Part shown: piece by piece, positions 1 through 12,870 of the stretch
How the letters are laid out: each line of letters begins with the position of its first letter
Numbering within the stretch: position 1 is the first letter of the stretch
Assembly (NCBI RefSeq): GCF_937616625.2
Contig: NC_065570.1
Span: 53,311,665-53,375,664 of the forward strand
From: Mercurialis annua
Taxonomy: Eukaryota > Streptophyta > Magnoliopsida > Malpighiales > Euphorbiaceae
Direction: 5' to 3'
Length of the DNA stretch: 64,000 bases
Position numbers and translations under genes: made by a program
The notes under the pieces: model-generated
Seen by the model: the letters and a program-made list of their open reading frames with translations, nothing else
The model's database searches: none
What the model was told of the DNA's origin: nothing

Positions 1-77
1 CAAAATTGACAAAATTGAAAGGTGAGGACTTTTGTGAAACTTTTATGAAAAATTTGTTCTTTTTACAACATTTGGCC
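1..77. repeat. Right end of a MULE-type MITE cut by the window edge
   Basis: This segment matches the right arm of the MITEs at 1127-1478 and 32531-32888, including the end motif ACAACATTTGGCC. The left arm lies outside the window, so its target duplication cannot be tested. Confidence 0.6.
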
Positions 78-403
78 TATATGTAAAATGTTATTTAAAG
101 TTTAAACTGATTTTAATATCGAATAGTTAAACGGACAACCACTGTCTGGTTGGCTATTTACTCTATTTTGCTGTCAATGGGATTAGAAAGCAGATTATAT
201 CAATTATTAAAAAGTCAGCTGTAAATGCCATTTGTATTGGCACAATGCTCTTTTTTGTTTTTCCTTTTTAATAGCACACAGCATTGTAGACTCTGCCACG
301 GAGGCAGAGTAACAAGTCATGTGCCGTTTTTAACATGTATAGTATAGCATAGCGATTAGCGTGTAGTGTTTTTCTTACAAAAATAACAATTCAATTATTT
401 AAA

Positions 404-2412
404 GGCAAAACGCATGCAAAAGTCCCTCTATTTTATCAATTTTCGAAAGATTTTTGTCCTAAAATTTGTCACATCTAGGTCCCTGTATTAAGCAAAATTA
501 CGACTATAATACACTTACATGGATGAGAAATGGCAAATATAATTCACTATCCATTAATAAAAGTGTGAAAATAAAAATACTCTAACATTTTTATTTTTAT
601 TTTTCATAAATATACATAAATTTAAAAGACTTTAAATGTATTTTCCTTTTTTTTTCTTCACAAAGGTTTCACGATTTTCAAATAGTCAAGAATCTTGAAA
701 GAAAAATTATTGCAAACAACCGTTGCGCCATGTCATTTGTGCAACAAACCAATTATGCGTTAGCCATGTGGAAAATTGAATGATAAAAAAAATAAGTAAT
801 AATTAAAAGATTCCCTATCGCAAATGCTCATTGGCTTGATGTAAAAATGACGTGGCGCAACGGTTGCATGGGATAAACACTCATCTTGAAATTATAGATA
901 TTCAAGCACTAATTCCCATCTGACACCCACCAAAACCAACATAATTCCCATCATTTTAATCGTAACCCACTCCATTATTCACTGAGTAGTGGGTCATGTA
1001 GGGAATGGATCTTCTTCCAGACCCAAAAGTGGGTACGATAGGTAAGAACGGTTTCATATCTCAAACAAACATAAAAAATCATACCTCAGCAACTGTTCCT
1101 TTCATTCCATAAAATCAAAGCCTAATAGCCAAATGTCGTAAAAAAGCCAAATCTTTCATAAAAGTTTCATAAAAGTCCTGATCTTTCAATTTTGTCGATT
1201 TTGACCAAAAACTGATTATTTGGTTTCAATTGTGGCCAACTCTCAATTTGATTTCAATTTGCCTATGTGGCGCCTACGTGGCATGCACATATATTGAAAA
1301 GTCGGGACTTTTGTGAAACCAAATAATCGATTTTTGGCCAAAATCGACAAAATTGAAAGATCAGGACTTTTGTGAAACCAGACAAATAATCAGTTTTTGG
1401 CCAAAATCGACAAAATTAAAAGATCAGAACTTTTGTGAAACTTTTGTAAAAGGTTTGATCTTTTTACGACATTTGGCCAAGCCTAATCAATACCACACTT
1501 GTTCCCACACGACCATTTCCAAGTTCCAACAAAAACCATAAAAACCCAATCTTTTCATTTTATTTTAAACTAACAAACATTTTTCTCTAGGGTTTCTGAT
1601 CATCTTTTCAAGCACAGATAACGCCGTAATCTCCGTTTCATATCATTCTTTTTTTGTTTCTTTAATCATTATACTAACTACATTATGCTCTGCCTGGCTG
1701 TTTTATAATTCCTTAAGCTGTAATTTGTTTTCTGTTAGTAAAAATTGCCGCTGCTTAGTTAAAGCTCCGGTGAAGCTGTTTTGTTGAGTTTGTATACAAG
1801 AGAATTTGCTTCCTTTTTTTAGATGCAATAAACTTAGTTCATATTGGTTAATGTAGTAGAGAAAAGCGTTGTGTTCTGCTATTTTTCAACTTTTGTATGG
1901 CTTTGAAGAATAGATTGGGATTAAGATTTATGTATGGAAGAAAAAACACACGATGAGGATTTGGGGTGATGTTCATGAATTCCAAAGAAGAAGCCAATGT
2001 GGGCCTAATTTGGATAGTTACGGCACCTCTAAGTGCATTAAGACGTTGTGAGTTTGAACCACGCTTCTGTAACTAACAAACTAACAGTTGAGATTTTAAA
2101 AAGTCGATTTCCATCTTTGACAAAAAATGAAGTCAAAATTATTTTATTTTACATTTTTTTTAAATTATGATTTTATGAGACAAAAATCTTAAAGTTAATG
2201 ACACGTGTACCTCAATACATGAGAAGAAATGTTATGTCACCTTTTTCCGTTAATTAATGGAGAGTGAATTCCACTTTCCAATTTCCATTCATATAAGGGT
2301 GTTATAATCGGAATTTTGCCAAATATAGGAACCTGAATGTGACAAATTTTGGGGTAAGGATCTTTCGAACAAAATCAGTAAAGTAGGAGCCTTTGCATGG
2401 GTTTTAAATAAA
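404..2412. mobile_element. Foldback element with arms of roughly 150-200 bp
   Basis: The left arm (about 404-560) and right arm (about 2255-2412) are imperfect inverted copies. Shared blocks include CATGCAAA, AAAATTTGTCACAT and TTCACT.TCCATTAAT in the same order. No coding capacity is visible. A smaller inverted pair sits inside, with AACCGTTGCGCCA at about 719 and its complement at about 853. A younger MITE lies at 1127-1478. Outer ends are approximate because no clean target duplication was found. The class (MULE-like foldback?) is inferred. Confidence 0.5.
1127..1478. mobile_element. MULE-type MITE (GGCCAAATG family), 352 bp
   Basis: The terminal inverted repeats begin RGCCAAATGTCGTAAAAA. 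The element is flanked by a perfect 9 bp duplication, AAGCCTAAT, at 1118-1126 and 1479-1487. Long arms carry repeated TTTTGGCCAAAATCGACAAAAT blocks. It has no coding capacity. A 9 bp duplication is the hallmark of Mutator-like transposition. Confidence 0.8.
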
Positions 2413-2774
2413 TAATTTTATAAAATAAAAATAAATCCAAAATTATTGACATAAAATGATAAATTCATCAAGTGTTTGACGGTATAAATTTATTTGATTA
2501 AAAATATAATTAAATCAAAATAAATATTAGATTTAAATTTAAATAAACTAAAATAAAATAAAATAAATGTTTGAATCTAGACCTAATTATATTTTTATGT
2601 AGGTATTTTTTAATTTAATTAGATTTTGCATTAGATATTTATTTAGTTTTTCATTTGAATATTTATTTTGTTTATTTTAATTTGAAATTTAGTATTTATT
2701 TTAATTTAATTATATTTTTGTTTAATTTGTTTAATTTTTTATGTTAGGTTTTACAACTTAATATTTAAAGAATA

Positions 2775-2880
2775 GTATGTGAAATATAGCTCAATTGTCT
2801 ATTCTCTATATTGCAATATTCTTAAAAAGGTAGGGATTCGATCCTCCCTATGCCAGCCAGTGGGTTGTTTTCAAAAAATA
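2775..2880 (+). repeat. Possible short tRNA-derived SINE
   Basis: It contains an A-box-like TAGCTCAATTG and, about 60 bp on, a B-box-like GGATTCGATCC, then an A-rich stretch. No target duplication was identified, so this is a tentative call from promoter-box spacing only. Confidence 0.3.
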
Positions 2881-3484
2881 AAATTTTAAATTAGAGTTAA
2901 TAACACAACTAACTCTGATTAATACCTTTTAATCATATCTCATTTTAAAAAATATGTAAAGCAGAATCTACGATATTTAAAAAATTGAACTAAGTTTTCT
3001 AAAAAAATAAAACACCGTAGAAACAACACACGACTTGTTGCTCTGCACTGTGGAAGTCACAGAACTATATGCCATTAGAAACGCCGCATAGATTTAGAAT
3101 CTGCCAATGACTTTAGAAAAAATACGAAAAAATACCTATGCACCATTTGAAACGGCACGTAGGAGTTAATATTGGTATACAGTTGAATCTTCTTTTTTAA
3201 ATAAGTATAAACTTGAATTTTGAAACAATACATGTATAAAGAGGAAAATATCTCCCCGGATGATCGGGTTCAAATAGTCATGTATTTGTTGTTTGCTTAC
3301 CAGTTTCATATAATTCAGAAAATATTAATTTTCTCGAAGCCTCTTATTCATATCTCTCATCAAAAGGTGTTATTCTATAATGTCTATCTAACAGACCTCC
3401 CGCTCACCTCAAATATTTCAAGCCAGCTTCCGTGGAAAATTCAGACTTTTCTTTATGAAATTTGTAAATTTATCTCAATTGACC

Positions 3485-3740
3485 AATTCACTAAAAATCT
3501 ATCTAATTTTTTTAAAATTGTGTCAATGCGACAATTGAATGTGCTCTATTTTAGAAGGAAAAAAAAAAGTTGTCAAATAAGATGTCACGGAATTTTTGGC
3601 CACGTTTGTAGGAAACCTATTTAATTTTTTAGAATTAATTTAAATTAATTTAAAAAAAAAAAACTTAATAGGTTTCCTACAAAGTGGCCAAATTAAGATA
3701 AATTTAAAATTTTTAAATAGATTTTCAAAAAATTGAAAAT
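3485..3740. repeat. Foldback MITE-like inverted repeat downstream of the NPF gene
   Basis: The arms around 3595-3622 and 3667-3693 pair closely (GTAGGAAACCTATT with AATAGGTTTCCTAC). Weaker pairing extends outward to ATAGATTTT motifs. It lies about 140 bp beyond the transporter stop codon, so it could fold in a long 3' UTR. Confidence 0.45.
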
Positions 3741-3881
3741 AATTGGCATTTTAACACCATTAAACTTAAAATAAAATATTCAAAACCTCATCGGTCACTA
3801 CACCTTAAAGTCATATCTAATCTAACTTCTTTTCGATTAAATTTGTAACATACATTTTCACATCATTATAAACTTTATCAA

Positions 3882-6800
3882 TTAGCTAGTAACCCATTCT
3901 CTTCTATAAGGACCATAACCCTTGCTACAAGCAACAAAATATACAAAGTTAAGCAAACTCAAACAAGCAAGAAGCCAATAATAATAATCATAATGACCCT
4001 TATTAATGTTACTTGAAACCCAACTCTCTTCTCCTTCTCTTTTACTCAAATTATTAATACTACTCATTAACAAACTTGCTATCAAGTTTGCAATAGACAT
4101 TCCCATGTCAAAAAGAGTAGAAGCAATACTTGCCATACTTCTAGGCAGCTCAGTGTAGTAAAATTCATTCTGTCCGATTGCATTGAATGCCTCTGCTAAT
4201 CCACCTAGAACATGATATGGCAATAGCCACATTGCGGACATATCCACAATTGCATCCGGGTCGTCTGAAAATCCTTGTTTGATCGCTTTTTCTCTCCGGT
4301 TTTTTTCTATGATCGCGAAAGCTGCCATTGACGACGATGATAAAAGAATCCCAATTCCCATTCTTTTCTTCAAGCTGAGACGAATAGGCTTGCCCTTTAG
4401 TTTTGATGCTAGCGGGATAATCAAGCGGTCGTAGAGAGTAACCCATATTGCTAGAGATATAACCATAAAAACGCTGAAGGATCCCGCAGGAATTTCGAAA
4501 TTTGAAGTAATGTGTCGATCCATTGTGGATGCTTGGAGAACGGGGAAAGAGCTTTGAGCTAGATTTATAGACATTATCATTCCTGATGACCATAATGGGA
4601 TGATTTTGATGAGTGCCTTCAACTCTTCTACTTGATCCACTGTACAGAGTTTCCATGGATCTGATGCTCTTCCATCTGGGGTCAAGTCTTCTTCAGGATT
4701 TTCGATGATGCATGCTTTGTTCAAAAACCTAAGACGAATATAAGTAAAATCTTTAGTTGTAAAGAGGAAATTGTTCTTTTGATAAAAGGGTAATAGAATT
4801 TGCAGGTAATCAAAATCATAGGTACTTATTATTATTTAATGATACAAATTAAGTCTGATTGAATCGTTAATATATGACAAATATTCTCTAAATGTTCTAA
4901 CATATATAGTCAAATTTACTCGAAAAAATGTATGAAATAAAAGAGATAAACGTATACAAAAACTGAACCAAACCAAAAAAAAAAAATTTCTTCTATTAGA
5001 AAATATTAAAAACAGTTATCTGGTTCTATAAAGTTCAAATTTCTAAAAAAAAAATTAATTTGGTTCGAACAAAATACACACTTAAGTCTTTCTATTAATG
5101 TGCATTTCATAAAAAATTCAATACTAAAATATCACCAACGCTGATACATACCTTAATTTATGACTTGGAGCCAGAAGAGACGCACCCTTTCTACTAAAAT
5201 ACTCTTCGTCAGTAGCTCGAGACGACAACAAAACTCCTCTGTTTTTATAAGCTGCAGCAAAAACTTGAGCAAACTTGGTAAACAAGCTAGCCTCAGGTCT
5301 AGACTTGACATAAATTGGAGAAGCCAAGAAGAAAGAAATTGCAGAAATGGTCATCAGCACTACAGGAATTCCAAATCCTACTTTCCAGCCCAGCTCATCT
5401 TGAATATAAACAATAAAAGTGATTGCAATTACTGCTGAAAACGACACGAAAACATAGTACCAGCTAATGAAGCTCTCTAATATTCCTGCATTTTTCAGGT
5501 CGTGATTTCCCATGCCTAATTGATCAGCACCGAAGGCTAAAGACGAAGACCTAATGCCACCGGCTCCTATGGAGAGAAGACCGAATGATGAATATAAAAG
5601 TAGAAACTGTGATGTAGTCGCGGATTGGCAATCGTCGCTGTATTGACCGCAATGTGGCGGTCTTGCTTGTGGAATCATTGTTGTCAACCATAACAGAATT
5701 GTTCCCTGTGCAATGAAGAAAGTAGATTAAAGGATATCAAATCTTTAATTTATATCAAATATGGTAATCGGTAGAAATACATTTTAAGAATATGATGCTA
5801 TATATCGTGTCACATCTCATAACTAATACGAAGACTGCTATAATAATCATTAGCATTATATTTTAGTATCATTTTAATATAAATTAGTAAAATTTTAATA
5901 TCAAAGTTGAACAATAAAATAAAAATTTGATATCACTCAAAATTTTCATCTAGTAAATATAGTTCTTCAAGGGCATTGCTGAATTAACTTTAAATTGTCC
6001 TAATTGTCCTTATAAACTTGGAATTAACCTAAAAAATTGGAATCTAGAAATTAATGAATCTAGAAATTAACAACAAAATTATTAGCTAAGAGATCGATGT
6101 AAATAATTTCTAAATTTCAAATTGACATAGCATGAAGGTATTAACAAATAGTAATAACAAAACAAATTATTTTCAAGGGTTCAAAGTAAAAAAAATAATG
6201 AAAAAAAAATATTACAAAATTAGTTTTAGTTTTAATTAACTAACTAAGAGGGACATTATGACCTTTGCCCTCTTCCTCCAAAAACTATCTTTAATTTATT
6301 TTAGTATCATTTTAATGTAATGCAATGTTAAAGATGTATCATTAAATCTGAAAATCACTAAAACCTCTCATTTTGTTTTGGTTAATGGTATCAAGAAGTT
6401 TGACTTTTCAAAAATCTATACAGACCTTTAAAAGTTATTAATATCATCCCAATTTGGATAATTTATTGAAAATCTATCCAATTTTCAAAATCGATTTAAT
6501 ACGTTTTAAACTTAATTTATACGAAACAAGTGGCATCCCCCAATCAACGACTCTTTTTCTTTTCATTTTCCAAAAAAAATCACATTCAATTGCTATGTTA
6601 GCATATTAAATCAATTTTGGAATATTAGATAGATTTACAATGAATTTATTGGGATAAATTTACATTTTTAAAGTGTTTGGATAGATTTTCAAAAAGTCAA
6701 AAATATTTAGCTTTTTGGCATCATTAGATCTTTTATTTTATAGTAAGAGACGCTTTACAGTTCATTTATGCATTAATTTGCTAGGTTATATGTTATTGAA

Positions 6801-8199
6801 TTATACTTAAAGACAAATACAAACCTGTTTTAGTGTAATAATAGAGTATTGTTAGTATGAGTTTAGTGGTGTTTGGACTCGTTTTCTCATTGCTTTAAAA
6901 GAAAACATTACGCAAGTCCAATGAAAACACTCTTAATTAGTGCTTCTTTAGAGACAGGAGCATACGACGCAAGTACTTTTCAGAAAGTAGTAATTTCTTT
7001 CATTTGATTCGTTTTCTAATTTGACTAAATTTCTCTTTAATTAATAATATAATTTATTCTCTAAAACTTTAGAGAAATCATATTTTCTAATTAAATAAAT
7101 ATAAAATATTGTTGTGATCTTAATTTAAATTTAAATTGATAGTATAGTATTTAGTGATGATATATTTTTTTAATATAAATTAAATATAAGTTTTAAAAAA
7201 TAAATAAATATTATTTGAATCCAATTTTATAAAAAACATATCATTTTAAATCAGTGAAGTCGTGTGTTTTTTTCTTTAGAAATAGGGAAGTCGTTATTTT
7301 AGTTCAACACATCAAGCAAGATTACAAAAACAACCGCTTTAACAATCCTGAAGAATTGTGGACAGTAGGCAAAAGAAAAGTTGGTGCGGATTTAAGAAGA
7401 ATAAAATATTAGTGCATATCGAATTTAATAAATTTAATAGCTAAATAGAAAAAAAGTTACTCCACTTGGTCCTTCAATTTAGGGTTAAATAACTCACTTT
7501 TAAATTTTTTAATTCCTTAAAAATAATACTCTCTATTTTTAAAGGACAATAAAATGAACAAATTAAAGACCAGAATGGCCTAAATTTGTTTTTAACTGAC
7601 CTAAAACTGAAAGTATTGTCCTCAATTAACTTAACAATTGAAAGTACTATAATTTTTAATTGAAGTTACGAATTATTTGAACCTCAGTGACCAGGTGAAA
7701 GAAAAAAACTGAGGAAATAGAAAAAGATTACCAGAAGAGTAGCCAGTGATCCAAAAGAAATCATCCAAAATCGGCCGACGTAAGAATCGGCAAGAAAAGC
7801 TCCGAGAATGGGCATGAAATTGGTGGTCGCCGACCAGAAAAACAGTATGTTGGCTCCTTTAGAAACCTCAATTCTATACTCTCTCGTCAAATACAGAATC
7901 ATGTTTGGCAATAGCCCATAGCTCGCCACTCTCTCAAATGCCATATTTGCTGCAACAAAAATAATCAATCATCAATGAAAATCCAAGCCAATCAAGTTTA
8001 ATTATCTCCTGACTATTGTAACCAATCACCGACAACATGAATTATCATCTGCATGTTCATATTTTAAATATTTTAAAATTAAGAAATGATACGTACCTAC
8101 GATGAAGGGCAAGGTTCTGAATCCGCCATTAGAATTGCTCAAAAGAAGTGGCTCTGTAATCATATTCTGATCACTGGTTTCTGTTTGATCGCTTTCCAT
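3882..8199 (-). CDS. NRT1/PTR family transporter, NPF1-like
   Basis: Four exons join in frame to 573 residues: 8199-8097, 7949-7732, 5705-5152 and 4728-3882. NPF proteins are 12-helix proton-coupled carriers of nitrate, peptides or hormones in plant membranes. Supporting motifs in order are GGFRTLPFIV, ASYGLLPNMILYL, FGADQLG, the central hydrophilic loop, SFPVLQASTMDRH, GLAEAFNAIGQNEFYY and NKGHYDYYYWLLA, all typical of clade NPF1. Length is normal for the family. Start chosen: first ATG, 11 residues before the conserved core. The second intron is 2 kb and holds a MITE-like repeat. Oddity: the family ExxE[K/R] motif in helix 1 reads MAFER, so the first Glu is replaced by Met. The substrate cannot be told from sequence. 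The frame is intact throughout. Confidence 0.93.
6384..6731. repeat. Inverted-repeat MITE-like segment in intron 2 of the NPF gene
   Basis: The left end (AATGGTATCAAGAAG, then TTTTCAAAAATCTAT) and right end (GGATAGATTTTCAAAAAG, then TTTTTGGCATCATTA) are imperfect inverted copies. Similar GATAGATTTTC and GGCATTTTAACACCATTA motifs occur near 3720-3760, suggesting a shared repeat family. No exact target duplication was found. Confidence 0.4.
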
Positions 8200-11095
8200 T
8201 TTCTATTAACTCTATATTCTGACGGTTTTTTGATAGAGAGATAGTGGGTAATTCAAGAGGCGGATTCATTTATGTGAATATTTATAGGAAACTTAATAGG
8301 CAACTTTGGTAATTACATATGGTTGGAGTATTAGTTTTAATTTTTTAGTTAATCTTCCACAAATAATTATATATTTTTTAATTTTTTTAATAAAGGTACT
8401 ACTATAAGATATCCAAAATCATTATTCGATTAATTGATTAGCGATAAAATTCTCTCAAAAGTTTTTAAAACTACTTCGTATCTATGATGTTTAAACTCCA
8501 GACTTATGGGATAAGTGAGAAAGAGTTTTTACCACTTTATTCCAATCTTATAGAATTAACTAAAATCACTATATTATATATGACATTGATAGATTTTGTA
8601 TATAAATGTATTATTTTTAGTAATTAACGTTATGCAAATACAAAGATTCACAATTTTAAAAATAATAATAAATTATTCTTAATATTATGTTTTATTGATA
8701 TATTCTCTCGAAATGTACATACATGAATCTCTTACATCAATGTAGTTGTTATTATTTTTGTTCAAATCAAATCTAATATCAACATATATATTTAGTAAGC
8801 TATATCCAGATTATAATTCTTTTAATACTCAAATGGTATCAAATGTTTGAAACAGATTTTGGAGCACTACTTACCTCGTATAGTATATAATTAATCATTT
8901 CTTATTTAATTTTAAAATAACTCTTTTAATTTTTAATTTAATATAACTATTTTCCTAACCTAAATTACTTCTTTTCTTCTCTTTTTATTTACGTCCAACC
9001 TTTTATACGACCCAATGATTTTCAACATATACACCGCACGACTTTCATTATCAAGTTCATTTGTATACTATCTTTTCACTTATTTCGAGGGTGTTTGATA
9101 ACTCAACTTATGACTTAAATTAATATATTAAACATTTAATTATTTTAAATTGGTTTGATAACTCAAAAAAGTTCAACTTAACTTATTCAGTTAAGCCAAA
9201 AACTCCTTAAAATAATAAGTCAAAAATTTTGACTTATTTTTTTTACTGAAAACATTAAATTATTAAATATTAGTTTTATCATTGAATAAACTTTATATCC
9301 TTTTTATTGTCAATTATTACTCACAAATAAAAATATTTTATCTCACATATATTTTTTTTTTATTTTTTTTTAATATCACAATAAGTGTATTATACTTAGA
9401 TCAGCACTTAAAATTGCAATTAGAGATATTTTATTTTCTATCTTTTTTTATAGTCTATATGTCATTTATTTAATATTTCCGCTTTTTAATATTATTTGAA
9501 TTTGTATTTGTAATTGATGAAAACCGAACTCAAATATAACTATAATATAATCAAGTCGTATACAATCTACCCTTATAGGAGAATCTTACACTCGCCTAAA
9601 AGGCAAAAGCCTGATGGTATCGACACCCGATTCCATGAAATTCGCCAAACTTGAAGATCATCATACTTAAACGATTTTTTATAATTGTAAAAACTAGTAT
9701 TTAATTTTAAGAGCTAATTTTCAAGTTAAAGGGGAGCATTGTTATAATTTTTAAGGACTAATTATCAACATATGCAATTAAAATTTAATGTTTTTGTTTA
9801 TAATATATGTATTATTCATAAATATATTTATTTATATATATTATTTCTTTATATTTTAAAAATTTAGATAAGATATAATTTATATTTACTAATTTATTTT
9901 TAAAATAGTTAATCTTTAAAGGTTTCATATGCAAATATAATAATTTCAATAATATTTAATAATTGCAGACTTGCATTTATCAAACAGACTTATTCAATTC
10001 AGCACTTAAAAAAATCAGCAATTATTATTTTCAGCACTTAAAATTCATCACTTAATTTTCAGCACTTAATTTTCAGTTTTATCAAATGCCACCTTCATCT
10101 CTAAATTTGTTTATTTTGTTTTCGAAAAAAAAAGACTTTGTATTTTGTTTCTTTTTTTATCATCTTCGCTTTTAATTTCGTTTTTGTAGTTCGAAATTAA
10201 TTTGAATTTTTTTAACACAATATCAACAATCTTGGATGTGGTGAACAAAAACAATGATGGAATTAAGATTTAAGTTTAGTATTCTTTAATAATAACAATA
10301 ATATTTTTATTAATGATGAATGTGACGTTAGTACTAATAACATTTGTATTATATGAAGGATACTAAATTTCATTTTGTTATAAAGGTCACATTTAAAACT
10401 GAATATAAATATGTGAGAATCCTAAATTGTGAAACTTTTTAATTTGACCATAATGTGTCCTAAACGGATTTCAACTATGAAACGACACCTTTAAACCTTC
10501 CACATTTAGACCAATCCTCACTCGAGTCGGTTGTTGCAAAAAACATACTAAAATCACATTTTTTGTTAACATTCTCTCATATTTTTTGTTTGATTTTACC
10601 ACGGTATGTTTGATGAAATACCTCAATTGGGTCATACTAGTTTCAATTTAGTATAAATGTGATTCCAGTATGTTTCTAATATGCATAAATAGTTTTGTAA
10701 TTGTTTTAATATAGTTTCAGTAGGATTTATGTAAATTTTAATTAAGCAATATTTACATTTCACTAAGCTTCAATCAAATATCAATAAAGTGTAACTTTAG
10801 TTCCAGTAATTTTGTATCAAGTAGTTTCAGTTAATTTTAACTAAGCATCACGTTTTAGCAAGTTTCAACCAAATACTTATTATGTTTCAATAAATTGTAA
10901 TCAAATATCAATTAAATCTTAATAAGTTTGAATCTTAATAAGTTTGAGTAAATCTTAATCAAGTATCATTTAAGTCTTACTAAATTTTTACAAGCATCAA
11001 TTAAGTATGAGTTAAGTTTCAATAAATTTTAATCAAATATATATTAGTAGAATTTTAGTATATCCAAAAATTATGTTTTAAATATAGTTTCAGTA
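8200..11095. other. AT-rich intergenic DNA without a gene
   Basis: No open frame resembles a plant gene. A possible degenerate hAT-like element runs about 9088-10092, with GGTGTTTGATAA at the left and its near complement TTATCAAATGCCACC at the right, but no target duplication fits. From about 10600 to 11060 lies a degenerate repeat tract, listed separately. Confidence 0.6.
10600..11060. repeat. Degenerate minisatellite-like tract
   Basis: Variants of TTTCAATAAATTTTAATCAA and AATCAAATATCAATTAAG recur many times at roughly 20-35 bp spacing. The copies are too diverged for a fixed period by eye. Confidence 0.45.
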
Positions 11096-11204
11096 CCAAT
11101 GAGTTATAACTCAAATGGTATAAGCACTAAGCAGCAAACTGTTAGGCCGTGGATTCGATTCCTCCCACAAGCGCTCCCCCTCCCCAAATTATATATAAAA
11201 AAAT
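11096..11204 (+). mobile_element. Very short tRNA-type SINE, 109 bp
   Basis: It carries the A-box region ATGAGTTATAACTCAAATGG and B box GGATTCGATTCC, and ends in an A/T-rich tail. A perfect 14 bp duplication, ATATAGTTTCAGTA, lies at 11082-11095 and 11205-11218. A related copy lies at 57518-57625. Confidence 0.75.
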
Positions 11205-11961
11205 ATATAGTTTCAGTATATTTAAATGCAGTTTATGTAAGTTTAGTATAATTCCAATGATTTTAGTAAATAATTATGATTATAATAAATTTTTAATATT
11301 TGAAAATATATTTGATATTGGAATATGAAACACTCTAACTTACTGAACTTAGCAGTTATTACAGAAGATACTAAATTTCATTTTATTATAAAAAGATCAC
11401 CGAGGTATATCTTTTATTACAATGGACCATTGCGGCGGATTCAGTTAAATTTTATAACAAAAAGGTCACTCAGCTTATCATGAATTACAAAAAGGTCACT
11501 AAATTACATCACTTCTTGTAATTCTATCTTGTCACGTAAGCAAAAAACGTGTGTTTTATTGTGAAACGGTGCTTTTTATATTGGTGACTTCCTGTTATAA
11601 TAAAAGATATGATTCAATGGCCTTTTATAATAAAATGAAATTAGTATTTTTTTTATAATAACAGTTACATCTATTTGTATCATATTAAAACTCTATAGAA
11701 ACATACGGAGTCCTAAATTGTGTTATTTTTTTTATTTGACCATGAGGGTGTTATAAACAGATTCCAACTATGAAACGGAACATTTAAAATTTTCACATTT
11801 AGATTAATTCTCCCTCGAGCCGCATAAGTCCCTTATGAGAAACAAAACTCTGATTTCAAATTTTAAACAGATATATACATGAGTACCCGTAAATTCACAA
11901 TTAATTAACTTATAACTTTGGTTTTGATAAGAACAAAATAAGAAAGTGATCATCAATTCAA

Positions 11962-12406
11962 GGCTTAATCACTCAAAAGCCCTCCACCTTTAATTTTTTT
12001 TCAATTGCACTCTGACGTTGGAAAATTCTCTCAAAACCCTCCCACCTTTAAATTCCATTCCAATTGCACCCCGACGTAGGAAAATCCTCTTAAAATCCCC
12101 CTACCTTTTTTTTTCAATTACACCCTAAATTGGAAATTTTTATGGTTTTGATTTTAAAAAATTATTGGATATAATTTTAGGAAGAATGATTTTTTACATT
12201 ATTAATAATATTAGTATTTAATTAGAATATAGATTAAAAATGAAAGATTATTTTAAAAAAAAATTCATGTGAAAAGAGGTCAATTTAATATTTTAGGGTA
12301 CAATTGAAAAAAAATCTAAAGATGGGGGAGTTTTGAGAGAATTTTTCTATATAAGAGTGTAATTGAAAAAAAAATTAACGGTGAGGTATTTTTAAGTGAT
12401 TAAGCC
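11962..12406. mobile_element. MULE-type MITE (GGCTTAATC family), 445 bp
   Basis: The ends are GGCTTAATCACT and AGTGATTAAGCC. Flanks are TCAATTCAA (11953-11961) and TTAATTCAA (12407-12415), a 9 bp duplication with one mismatch. Arms carry TTCAATTGCAC-type blocks repeated in both orientations. Relatives lie at 19466 and 61905. Confidence 0.7.
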
Positions 12407-12870
12407 TTAATTCAACTGCATCAATTTCTTCCATTATGCTACTAAAAAAAAGATTTGGTGTGTCAGAGCGAAACTCTGTAAATCGGATGGACAAACAAAA
12501 AAACAATAGGTTCGGTGTGTCAAAATGTCATACGCAATTGGTTGCATGAAAACCAAGTGTCAGAACTGCTTGCCAGTTAAAATCTCTAATTTCTTCTTCG
12601 AAACTGAATACCCGTAGTCAAATTCAAAATTGTCTTCTTTGGTTTAAAGAAAGCCAAAAACATTAATGGTGTTTTCATTCTTACTTTAGTAGACTACTAT
12701 ACAAAAGCATCGTTCCACTTCGAAAAAATAATTAAAATAACTAAATAACAATTAAAATAATTTGAATGAATATTTTAAGTATAACACAAAAATTATTCAC
12801 AGTTTTTACTTAGAAATATATTTAATATTTCTGACGAATAATATACTTGATTTTTAATAAATATTAATCT

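Larger units (their letters stand above)
10380..11830 (+). repeat. Degenerate direct repeats flanking about 1.1 kb
   Basis: The segments 10380-10525 and 11660-11820 share an ordered set of blocks: TCCTAAATTGTG, TTTGACCAT, CAACTATGAAACG, CACATTTAGA and CCTC.CTCGAG, in direct orientation. They may be decayed terminal repeats or two copies of one repeat. No ORF lies between them. Confidence 0.4.

Noticed and set aside
3220..3624. 134-residue open frame on the plus strand
   Set aside because: Residue content is that of AT-rich random DNA, no family is recognised, and it ends in the arm of a foldback repeat.
4165..4656. 163-residue minus-strand frame inside the NPF last exon
   Set aside because: It is the shifted frame of the transporter exon, whose own frame matches the family throughout.
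11100..11170. A tRNA gene around GGATTCGATTCC
   Set aside because: Only the B box is good; exact target duplications mark it as a SINE.
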